Shown in pieces: positions 11,841-21,764 of a DNA stretch of 64,000 nucleotides; position 1 is the first letter of the stretch; the number at the start of each line of letters is the position of its first letter. The stretch is taken from NCBI GenBank assembly GCA_947034885.2, contig OX344749.2:54093682-54157681 (forward strand), in the 5' to 3' direction. The DNA is from Thuidium tamariscinum. Taxonomy: Eukaryota > Streptophyta > Bryopsida > Hypnales > Thuidiaceae. The notes below the pieces were generated by a model. That model searched no databases and was not told the DNA's origin. It worked only from the letters and a program-made list of their open reading frames with translations. The position numbers and the translations under genes are program-made.

Positions 11841-14800
11841 CTAAACATTTGAGAAAAAGTGCCAAACATGGTAGCTGCGCATACGTTTCTTTGGAGGTCT
11901 GATTGCAGCTGCAGCAGCTGCTTCGGCAGCAGCTTCAAGAGCCTCGGCCTCGGCTTCGGCTGCTTCGGCTTCCCGGGCCGCGGCTTCTGCGGCAGCAGCG
12001 GCAGCTTCGGCTTCAGCAACAGCCAAAGCAGCTGCTCGTGCAGCCTCCTCAGCAGTCTTCGCCCTGGCCTTCGCAAGATGCTCAATATCCATTTTAGGCT
12101 TCTTGTAACTGAAATTTTCAGGCCTTGTTTTCTTTGAGCTATCTCGAAGATCCCACAGATCTCTAGGAAAGCGTGAAGGATGCGGCTTGTTGCTGTCATC
12201 ACTGTGAACCTCCTGCCGCCTCAAACGGGAGCCCTTCTGTACACGACCGTCACCGACTGTGACAGCATTCTCTCTCTCTCTCGCTTCAGGCTCCTCCACA
12301 GCAGGTGATGGGCTCTCATTACCTTCATTGATCTTGTAATTCTGCCGCACCTGCTGACACAGAGAAAGCATAAGAGCGAATTCTGCGGGTCGTTTAAAAG
12401 TTCGACAGAAAAGAGAACCATAAAACCCATTGTCGGACATAGATCGTAAAAAAACATCCTTCAAAAGGTTTCGTCTTTAAGCACAGCAACTCGAAGTTTA
12501 CGAGCACTCTCGGAAGTGATACTTCTACGAAGTCCCTACATCGTCCATTGACAGATCAGTTCGTTTCAACCTAACAATTGATAGGCTGCCACACTACTTG
12601 CAAGGAAAAATAGGAAACCTGTCAAGCCTGACTCGACTCATGATTTCATGCTTGGAAGAACAGCTGACCTTTACTAACTTCCCTGAAAGAGCTAATGACT
12701 TAAGTTTGGTTGTGAGCAGCCTCCGAAAATTTGAAGGCACTGCATGCCGTTCCTGGATCAATCCAACAGTTCATTAATCAGCATTTCATTAAGACTGTCT
12801 AGCTGGAATATCCTTAAACTAGCAGTAAGAAATTATTTATGATTAGACGAGGCCTGCTGTCATTGCTCTGTGAACCGAACCAGAGTCATTATCAACCTGC
12901 TCTTCATATTTTCTAACTCCTATAACTTAAAAATCCCAAGTTCTCACAAGAAACGACATCGTGCAAACAACTTCCAGTGCCATCGTCGACAGCAAAGCCG
13001 CAACTCACACGAACCTCTCCTGATCGGGTTGAAAACCCGTTCAGACGTCCAGGAAGACATGAAGCCAGTAAACAGGAACAAAAGATGTATTCACGGTACG
13101 ATCGCCAAAGCCAGCGAGAAGTCTCACAAGAAAAGAAGACGCAGAGTGGAAGACAGTGCCGCCTCCTCACGACGCTCACATGACCATAGACCGTGACCAC
13201 AACATGACTGACCTCGGACAGGTCTGGCTCATCAAATCGCCAGTGACAACGTGCCATAGCAGACTCAATAAACCAGTATTCTCAGACAAAGCTCAGCTCA
13301 AAGGGAGGATCCAGCCATGGCTCGGAGAAACACAGTGTGGCTACAAGTACGTCATTCTAATCACGTGAAGAAAATACAATACTGACGGTTCCCAAGTTCC
13401 AAGTGTAACTCGCAAACTTTAGCTTCTGAAGGCAACCCACGCTTACTGAGAAATCAAATGAACTCAAAAGAGACGGAATAGGGTGTAAACAAAGGATTAA
13501 TCCAGTCCACCAGAAAATGCCACCTTACCTCGATATAGCTAGCGATGGAGGCGTTGCTAGAGCCATATGGTTCTTTTAACCCCACCACTGCTTCAAAGAC
13601 CATGTTATCATACCTGCCATACGAGAAAAATCAGATTTACTAAACGTCAATGGCATTGCAGGTTCAGCGGTTCAGGCAGTAACAAAGACGAATCATAACC
13701 TTGACCACATTAGGAGCAAGCACATAAGGGGACCAAATACTACCTAGAACCAAGAGACTTGCGATCTCCAGATGTGTCCGCACTGTCCCTTTTCACCACA
13801 TACGGGTCATCTCCCGGTGGTAAAACAGTCGAAGGATTCACCGAGACTGCATCCTCCATCAAGGTCAACATCCCTTGTCCGCCGGTTGAAGTCAAGGGCT
13901 TCCTTGCCGAACCCAGCCCATTGGCACTTACACTCATATTTCGCCATTTATCCTACCATCCAGCAGTCACCAAAAGATGGTCAATAACTCCCTAAACCCG
14001 AAACTTTCACTAGTGCTCGGCACTCGTTTCGTCCCAAAACTGGAATACGGTGAGAGTACTAAATGTCAAAATACGATCCCCAAGCCCAATTGAACACAAC
14101 ACTGGTGAAAGCTTTCCGGTCCAGGGTACGTGTGTACAACGAGGTGGTGAAATGTAAATACAGGTAAATATAAACATATTTACACCCTCGTTGTCGCCAG
14201 CACACGGCGTCAATGTCCTCATCGTCGTTTTCCGGAACCTGGTCCGCACCATCAGGACTCGAAATTTTCAGTGAAAAGGAGAAAAATATCCAGGATCACC
14301 CTCCAATCGATGAACTCTTGAAGGGTTCGGGAAAGTAGGCATTAGGTGTGAAAACGGGCTAAGAACATTAACAACTTGTCCATTGTAGGACACAACCAAG
14401 ACGGCCTCTTTCTATGGCGGTCCACCAAATGATGATGGCAAGTTCGAGATTAATGGTCTTCACGGTTGTCGGGAGCTCTCGAGGTCAGTTGAAATATCTT
14501 AACCGACTGTCGTTCAGAATCCTGAACCTAGGGCGAAAACGAATGTACGTGCTTCAATTACGGCGAGGAAATAGTTGAAGTAGGGAAGCCATGATAGGGA
14601 GCAAAACACACCAAAAAACTCAATATCAGATAAAACAGAACCGAGGCGAAGGTCAGTGCCGACGTGTCGACACAGACCTTACTTCGCCACTTCACGGACA
14701 GAAAGCTTATGAATAGTGCGGGTGGAAGACCGAACATGTCCACAGCTTCTCGGCACAACTCCAATTTCCACTCAGAAGACGTTGATGTGGATTGTCTACA

Positions 14801-15518
14801 CGAACCAGCAATTTGGGGACCATCGACGCCAGGCTACCAAACGACAGCTATTTGGGCAAACAGAAAAGGAAAAAAAAAATCGGCTCCTAGTAGCGACATA
14901 TGGAAGCTGTTTTTGGGTGGGTGGGTGGGGGATATGGCAGAAAATGAGGACAAAGATCTCAGAATACGATCAAGCTTAAAACCACAATGAGTAGAGTAAC
15001 CACTATACGGCGAAGATCCTAGGGCGAACAAAGGAGCAAAATGAAATAACAATGCATAAGGTAATAAGTGAGCTTCAACGTTGAGCCCGTATGAACCGAC
15101 GAAACAGAGACTCTAAACCCTAAAAGAACATTTGAAAAAGAAAGAACAAGCTAGGAAGTTTGGAGGGCGCGGCAATATGCTTCAATGCAACACTCTTGGG
15201 CCCCAGCGTAGGAGAACGCCGCGTTTCAATTGGAGGCCACTGACTTGAACAGGTTGAACGTCCGCCATGATATTACGATCCGAGAAAAAGTTGAGTTGTG
15301 GCAAAGGTGGAAATGCAGAAGAAGAACCGCTCTGCCGAAGAAAGAGAAAAGGGGAAAAGGTGGGTTACCTTAAGGTCTACATTGGAGCGGGAGGTGAGAC
15401 AGGGCCCGAACTTAGAATCCTTCTGAATTGCACGCCACTTGCCAGGTCCATACTTTTCGACGCCAGCGCGGAGGGCAGCCTCTTCCTCCGCGGTCCACTT
15501 TTGCTTGGGAGCTCCCAT
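11841..15518 (-). CDS. TRB: Telomere repeat-binding factor, single-Myb-H1 (TRB/SMH) type, 345 aa, five exons
   Basis: Exons, 5' to 3': 15518-15369, 13952-13744, 13613-13529, 12752-12669, 12350-11841 (stop TAG). All introns are GT-AG and phases agree. The order is the plant TRB/SMH one. An N-terminal Myb/SANT domain (residues 1-57) has W8, W28 and W53 and the telobox-reading signature VDLKDKWRN split by intron 1. A linker follows. A linker-histone H1/H5 globular domain (about 120-183) starts [17 protein letters not shown] and contains [20 protein letters not shown]. An Ala/Glu-rich coiled coil spans about 263-326, with a basic RPPKKRMR tail. Members of this family bind TTTAGGG repeats and teloboxes in the nucleus and work with telomere and Polycomb complexes. 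The start is fixed by the canonical [10 protein letters not shown]-terminus. Exon 5 begins at a CAGCAG tandem acceptor, so an extra Gln before V177 is possible. The C-terminal [10 protein letters not shown] after the basic tail is unusual and could be bypassed by an unseen splice. Confidence 0.92.
15115..15123 (+). promoter_or_regulatory. Telobox in TRB intron 1
   Basis: AAACCCTAA-type telobox (AAACCCTAA at 15115-15123) within the first intron of the TRB gene. TRB-family Myb domains recognise this core, so it could contribute to self-regulation. Confidence 0.5.
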
Positions 15519-15534
15519 AGCTGGGTGCGACAGC

Positions 15535-15543
15535 GAAACCCTA
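15535..15543 (+). promoter_or_regulatory. Telobox-like site next to the TRB start codon
   Basis: AAACCCTAG lies 17 bp upstream of the minus-strand ATG at 15518, in the probable 5' UTR. It matches the telobox core AAACCCTA. Confidence 0.55.
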
Positions 15544-15623
15544 GTGGAGAAATTAACAATCGATCATGGGGCTGGCTGGGAGCGTCGAGCGCAGAGAAGA
15601 GGCACGAGAAGCAGCACAACGGG

Positions 15624-15632
15624 AAACCCTAA
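15624..15632 (+). promoter_or_regulatory. Telobox upstream of TRB
   Basis: AAACCCTAA lies about 106 bp upstream of the TRB start codon. With the sites at 15535 and 15115 it forms a cluster of three around the 5' end of a telobox-binding protein gene. Confidence 0.6.
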
Positions 15633-15692
15633 TGAGAGGAAACGAGGAAAGAAGTAGCGAAACAAAGCGAGAGAGACACGCACACACAGCCA

Positions 15693-15724
15693 GCGAGCGA
15701 GCGAGCGAGCGCAAGAGAGAGAGA
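15693..15724. repeat. GCGA and AG microsatellite in the TRB 5' region
   Basis: Five GCGA units at 15693-15712 are followed by an AG run. On the transcribed (minus) strand this is a CT-rich pyrimidine tract, typical of plant 5' UTRs. It also creates spurious plus-strand ORFs. Confidence 0.75.
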
Positions 15725-15958
15725 AGCGGGAAGCTGGCGACGAGTGAAGCTCTTGCAACGGCGCTCGCGCGATCATTCGGATTCGAGTTCTACGGCAGGA
15801 CCACCGCCACCCCCCATCATTCTCACTCAAAGATACTTCGCACTCTTCTGCTCCAGCAGGCTCGACTTCCCCTTCCGCTTCTCTCCTCTTCTCCCCAAGA
15901 AGTTCTTGGGAGCTCCGCTGCCCTCGCCCGCCCAAGCAACCAGGCAGCCTTGAGTTTC

Positions 15959-16380
15959 AGGAAGGGCTCCCTTCATCGGGGCCCTTCAAGGCATTGACGG
16001 ACCAGATGGAAGGGCAACTTGCTTGGGCCCAGCGGGGTAAATCTCATTTTATTAGGGGTTGACAAGGGTTTGGGTTTATATTTGTGTTGGGTTTTTTGGT
16101 ATGGTAAGGGTCCCCCTAGCTAATTTGGGGTCTCTGATTCTGAATCTGAATTCTGAATTTGAAAAAAATAAAAAATAAAAAAAATAAAAAATTTCAGCAT
16201 TTTTTTTTAGGGTTTTGATGGTATTATTTAACACCCCCCAAAATCGTATCATGTCACCATTTATTGAATTATTTGAATAAATGAACCAAGCCCGACTTGC
16301 CAAGTCCGACACCCAAGCAACCCGCCCTTGCATCTGGTCCATCAATGCCTTGAATGGCCCCGATGAAGGGAGCCCTCCCT
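15959..16380. mobile_element. MITE with about 69-bp GC-rich terminal inverted repeats, upstream of TRB
   Basis: The left end (GGGCTCCCTTCATCGGGGCC, 15964 onward) matches the reverse complement of the right end; paired positions sum to 32339. The arms run to 16027 and from 16312. The AT-rich core (about 16030-16215) is homologous to the core of the MITE at 40672-40920, sharing GTTGACAAGG/ATTGACAAGG, TAGCTAATT/AAGCTAATT and GGGGTCTCT. No clear target duplication is seen. Position 441 bp upstream of the TRB ATG puts it in or next to the promoter. Confidence 0.7.
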
Positions 16381-17980
16381 CGAACTCGAGGCTGGTTGGA
16401 GACGAAGCTCGCCCGCTCCGGACAGGGCACCCGCAAACACTTAGTTACTATTCATCCTCTTTTCATTCATCTAATTGAACGTTCATCCCTTCATTCACAC
16501 TTCACCTCCCGACAGCGTTCTCAAAATGCTTTTAGGAATTTAGGTGCAAATGCTATTCCCGTGGGAAGAAAAAACTTTTTCCGCGATAATATTTTTTTTC
16601 CTATAAAAAATGACAGATAAAATATACATGGGATTTTATTATTCGGACTCCCAATTTCTTTTGTGCTAGTGTTCGAGTGGCTAAATCCGAATTTGATTTG
16701 CAGTGTCTTCATGGCTAATTGACGAGTTTTCCTCGCAGTGCAATTGCTAAGTGATACTGAATATTTTTACAAATTTGCGAATTCATTTTGAGGATAGTGG
16801 ATGTTGTTGATTGACTTGATTATAAGTTTAAGTGCAATTGAATGGTTCTTTAAGAAACTAATTTGAATGTTTGGTAGAATGTACACTTGTCTTTAAAAAA
16901 CAAAAGCATTTCACCAACAAGGAAGTTGAACTATTTTTGCCAAAGGCAAAATTGTCTAGTGTAGTGTTGGTATTCTGCACACCAAACATCCAAGCCACAT
17001 TAGTAATGGGGTTAGTATTTTCAAAACATCAATCACATGGGCAATTGTTGTGAATAGTTTGCAGAAGATCCAGACTCCCAACAGCACCCCAGACCCCAAT
17101 GTCATAGAAACACGCCAATGCTGCAACAACACTACACCCTTGTCTCGCAGCAGCAGCACCTCAATCATCACAACAGCACCCAAAACAACACATGTGTATA
17201 CTCCACCACAACACCCCACCAAGTTCAAGAAAGAACTATCCTAGAAGAAGTCAACTTCCGTAAAGTATAAAGTGTGTTAAAGAAACATGAACACCCAAGC
17301 TGGCACAATCTCATGAAAACTAAGGAAGGAGATAGCCTATCTAATGTCTATGATATGTATAGAAGGATATTGTTGTGATTTCAGAGTATGCACAGTCTAT
17401 CTACTTTATACTTTTCAATGATCCCCTTGGCGGCCAACCTTCACAACACTCTTCCAAGAATTTATAGCTTCATTGTATGGAAAATCCTCAATGGAATAGT
17501 ATTTCTGGCCAAACATGTGTACAACAAGGGGCAAGTGTTTTCCCAATCTATTTCTCTGACAAGATTTCAAGAATTTTTAAGTGGAAAAGCACCTTTCATC
17601 CTCAACGGACCCAAGCATAAGACAACAAACAACCTATCTCAGTAAATTTAAAGTACTAGGGTATAGGCTTACGCAAGTGCCGTGAGAGAGAGAGTTGTCA
17701 CAGTTCGAAAATATCAAAAATATAAAATAGGGACATATTTAATAGATTAGTTCAACTTTTCAAAAAAATTGAGGTTAAGGTGTAGAAATAAAAGATGTCT
17801 AGCATCTTTTACAGTCTAAGGGCTCACACATCCGGAAAATCTTATGAATTTTTGAATCGAATCTTCCAAATTTTCGGAATGAATTATGGGAGTGATCAGA
17901 ACGGACCCTGGGCGAATCGGTTCAAATCTAGATCGGATTCAGGTGAGTTCCACATGGACGACACTTACGAGTCTAAGTTG
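16381..17980. other. Intergenic region with degenerate repeats
   Basis: No supported gene. Short plus-strand frames (16871-17053, 17050-17244, 17388-17645, 17795-17998) are broken and carry no motif I recognise. The stretch 17050-17220 is rich in CAACA and CAGCAG triplets and gives a Thr/Pro-rich peptide of low complexity. Probably relics of transposons. Confidence 0.4.
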
Positions 17981-18060
17981 CTAACGTACGAAAACTAGCG
18001 TAACGGTCCGGGAACGTTGCGACTTTCCGTTGGAGACCGGGAACGACGAGTACCGACAAG

Positions 18061-18068
18061 TATTTATA
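18061..18068 (+). promoter_or_regulatory. TATA box upstream of transposon ORF copy 1
   Basis: TATTTATA followed by CCCCATTGCCCC lies about 180 bp upstream of the ATG at 18242. The second copy of the element has a TATA box at the equivalent place (30531-30537, minus). Confidence 0.45.
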
Positions 18069-18241
18069 CCCCATTGCCCCATCTCATTTCCCACATCTAT
18101 TTTTGCGAAGCGTTGTGTATTTTGTGTAGATTGTGGAGCACACGTATATTTGAGTGAAAGAGTGGTGAGTTAAAGATCGGTTCCAGATTCAGTTTAGGGT
18201 TGGTGCCGACCGCACTGATAGAGAGAGGATCGAATGAGGAA

Positions 18242-20594
18242 ATGGCGAGCTCTTCCCATCTGCAAAAGGCGGCTATGACCACCAGATTGATATCACCAGT
18301 CATTCCTTCCGATCTGCAATATCAGAAGGAGTTAGAGAATGACCTAGTGTTTTTAAGTTGCGAGGGACTGATCCGCCGCCCTTGGAGTGTGAAGACTGAC
18401 ACTAGAAGAAAACTACGTTGTATTTGACAAAAACTGTGTTGAAACTGTGTTGCATTCAATGTAACGCGTGGAGTGGATTATGTTGAAGTTCTGCTTTGTC
18501 ATGCAAAATTTTACATTCTAACACAAAATTCTGCGTTTTCCTTGTTCAATTTTGTGTTGACACGTTGAAACACAAAATTTTGCGTTATAAAGGGAGAACT
18601 CAACACAATCCATTCCACACGTTACGTTGAACGCAACGCAATCCCAACACAATCTTTGTTAAGTAAAACGCAAGTTTGGCAAGTTTAACGTAGTTTTTGG
18701 CATGAATAGTGTACTTTTCTTCTAGTGTGAGGAAATGATTTAGGAACATCTCACGAGAGTTCCAAATCAGTATTAGTTGACGGTGAGAGGAAGACCGGTC
18801 ACTTGGACGGTGAAAATATGGATAGAAGTTTACGGTTTTGAGAAAACCGGATTAGGGTTGGCCACCTGGAACGATAAGTATGCGATAGGGAAGTTCCGAA
18901 ATCTGTCAAATCCAAAGGACGGATACACCATCACGGATTGCGAGAATGACTGGCATAAGAGGATGCTGGAATTCCTGATTCCCATCCTCTATCCGGAAAA
19001 GCCTACCCGGATTACCATCACGATGGCAAACACCATCTTCAAATGCTTTGATAAGCGGATCGTGAACTGGTCCATGGTCATCTCCCATCAAGTTTCTAAA
19101 CTAGCCGGCCATGTTCAAAGGGCCAAATACAATACTATCAGTACGTACTTGTTCCATTTGTATCACTAGAAGGATGTGCTGAATGCCGCGGAACAGCTGG
19201 GATACAAGGCCGGACTTCAAATACTGAAGTACGATCTCACCACCGAGTTGGAGATGGACCGGGAGGAGTCGGATGATGATTTGGAAGCAATGGAGGAGGA
19301 ACACCGAGACCAAGAGGGTGGCGGCATTCCAGATCACAAGCCGGAACGACGGAAGGTGACTACCCCGGATAGGAGGGGAGTACTAGTGGAGGATCAACCC
19401 GGAACATCACAAGAGAGGCCGGAGAAGTTGGATCACTTTGACCTGATCACCAAGCACCTTATTTTGGATCACACGAAGTTCCACAACCTCAAAGGACTGC
19501 TCCAACATATTGCTACAAAGTTGGGCTTAATCGAGCCGACGACCGTGTTGGAGGCCTTGGACCACATCCCAACCCCGGAAGTGCTGCGACAGAAGGATGA
19601 TAAGATCCGAAAGTGGACGGAAGAGTTCCGGATTGAGGAAGAACGGATCCAGAAGGGGGATGAGCGGATTCGAGAAGTAGAAGCGGATCACAAAAAGGCG
19701 AAAACGAAACGGGACGGACTCCAGAACCAAGTCCACTAGTTGGAGAGCGAGTTGAGCATTGCGAAGGGCTAGGTGAGTGAGGCTACCGCGGTGGTCCACA
19801 ACCTGAAAGAGCTCGTTGCTCAACCAGATGAGGTAGTGGTAAGAGCCCAGCTCTTCACGGCCTGCTTTGTTCAAGAGGGGCACATCACGGGGACCAAGCT
19901 CCTCACCATCCAAGTGGACTACCAGGCCAAGATGGAGGTAGTGTTGAAGGAAATGAGGGCCCTAATAGGGACATTAAATCCGGAAATGGACGTAGGCCTC
20001 CTAGATTTGATGAACCTTCCGGTCTTCACAGACCTCAGTTCCAACCAGGATGCACCGCTGTCAACGGATAGAAGGCTGCTAGGAAACACACAAATGTTGA
20101 AGAAACTGTCCGACCTCGAGCCAGATCAGACAGGGGCCGGAACGTCTACAGCGCAGACCGTTCCGCCTGTCACAACGCCAATACCTACCCGGATCGATTT
20201 AGAGATCTAGATGAAGGCACTCCAGAATCTAGCCAAGGAGAATCGAGAACGGTTTGCCCGCATGACGGAAGCCGCTCCAGCACCTCACAACACCCCGGTG
20301 GTTATACACGAGCTGGATGATTTCGACAAGGAGGAGGAGCGTGCCATGATCATCCACAACCAAGAACAAGGGCAAAGCGAATTCAAGAGAGATATCGAGG
20401 AGTCGGATGAAGACGAAGCCGATTCGGAAGAGATGACGGAAGAGTACGAGAATACGACTCCATCCGCTCCGCCCAAGCTGGCGATGAAGAGGTAGACCCG
20501 TTCCGCGACCAAGAACACTCCTCCCGCCAAGTCAACAGCTCGGAGTCTCTCAGTCCCATCGAAGGCTACTTCATCGAAGAGGCCCCGCAAGTAG
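18242..20594 (+). pseudogene. Plant-transposon-protein-like ORF, copy 1, with seven internal TAG codons and a MITE insertion
   Basis: After removal of the 331-bp MITE insertion (18400-18727 plus one TGA duplication), one frame runs from ATG 18242 to TAG 20592-20594, about 673 codons, with no frameshift. In-frame stops are at 18741, 18774, 19167, 19737, 19770, 20208 and 20493, and all are TAG. Aligned with copy 2 (28498-30180), shared landmarks are PKDGYTITDCENDWHKRML / PKDGYRVMDCNEDRHRRLL, YPEKPTRITI / HPEKPTRVTI, YLFHLYH, and VVRAQLF / IIRAQLF. The N-terminal half is globular. The middle (about 19600-19830) is a charged coiled coil, and the C-terminal part is acidic then Ser/Lys-rich, which suggests a nucleic-acid-binding or gag-like protein. 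It resembles the 'putative plant transposon protein' type; the biochemical function is unknown. Confidence 0.65.
18400..18727. mobile_element. CACTA-type MITE (328 bp) inside transposon ORF copy 1
   Basis: The ends are CACTAGAAGAAAA and TTTTCTTCTAGTG, flanked on both sides by the 3-bp target duplication TGA (18397-18399 and 18728-18730). Internal sequence is also partly inverted (CTACGTT / AACGTAG, AACGCAACGCAA). CACTA termini with a 3-bp duplication define the CMC (En/Spm) superfamily. No transposase is present. The insertion point is confirmed by the restored alignment of the host ORF to its paralogue. Confidence 0.85.
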
Positions 20595-21764
20595 AGTAGA
20601 ATAGTTAGAGTTTGAATTTTTGGATGGATGTTTCCGAAACGGATTTCCCACATGCAGATCCCAATCCGAAATTTTGGGAACAACTGGCCAGGACCTTTCC
20701 AGATATCCCTGTTGGGCTTTGATTGGTAGTTCCGGATTTTTCCTTGCTGCGTTGGCATTCTATTTTCTGTTTTTAGACTTTGACTTTGGTTTTTGTTTGG
20801 GTTTTTAAGGGGCAGGCAAGTTAGTTGGCCTGTCATTCCCTCCTAGCGCATATTCAATTGTATTTCATTCCTTTCTTTAATCTAAGCCACAAGGCTGACA
20901 TTCTGGCTCTGACTTTGCGTTTAGTCTGTGTTGGTGTGTTTGCTTGGAGTGTTGAGAGGTGAGAAGGACGGGTGAGGAGGAATCTGGATGCTTGGGCAAC
21001 TAAGATCTGAATTGAGTGACAAGCTTTCTAGAACTTGGGTCGGAATTGTGTAATTGCGCGTGGTGCCTATAATTTGCCGGAACGGTGATCCGGTGTGAGC
21101 CCAAGAGTGGCATAGGAGGAGGTTCCGGACCACAAGGGTGGATCTGTGCGGAGTTAAGCAGCCGCCTGAGGAAAGTTTCCATCCACCGGAAGGTCTGCCA
21201 ACCACTAAGTCCATCTGTAGAACTAGGGAAGTACATCCTTTTAGACTTAGGGGTCTGTGAATCTATCGTTGTAGTAAGGGTAAGTGAACATAGTCCTGAG
21301 TGACTTGCTATCCAAATTGGCCAAGATCCATCTGGAAAGTTGTGAGGATCCGGATCTGCCTATACTGCAACATCTAATATATTTAGGTGTCTTTGTGCGT
21401 TTTGTGTATTTTGTTTGAGAGAAGAGAGTATGAGGTTTATAAGTGGTAAGTCCCTATCCCTCTAAAGATCAAGAGAGGACCCCCTAAGGGTAAAATAAGG
21501 GCATCTAAAACCGATAATTGAGTAACTAAACCGAAATCCAAATTGAAACAAATCTGGGAAAAGGTGTAATCCGGATCAGGAAAGGGAAGCTGAAAAGAGT
21601 TGAGGGACGGATCCGGATAGAGGAGTGATCCAAAACGAAATCCGAACACACAGTTGTGTTCCAGAGAAAAGTAGTAACTTGGGGGGTTTTGGGGGTGAGA
21701 AACCTAGAAATTGGAAACCGCAACTAATAGTAACATCTGGAGTCTCTTGGGACAATATTCTGTG
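20595..21764 (+). other. 3' non-coding part of transposon element copy 1
   Basis: Moderately GC-rich with repeated CCGGAACGG/GGATCCGG motifs, like the equivalent non-coding part of copy 2 (27230-28497). Short shared strings such as TCGTTGTAGTA suggest homology. A polypyrimidine/TTTTGT-rich stretch near 20750-20810 may be a 3' end signal. No supported gene. Confidence 0.45.

Noticed and set aside
11859..12137. Plus-strand Ser/Cys- and Gln/Leu-rich frames
   Set aside because: Antisense shadows of the Ala/Glu coiled coil in TRB exon 5.
15566..15997. 143-codon plus-strand frame upstream of TRB
   Set aside because: It is antisense to the TRB 5' region, built from GCGA/AG microsatellites and the arm of the MITE, and has no domain.
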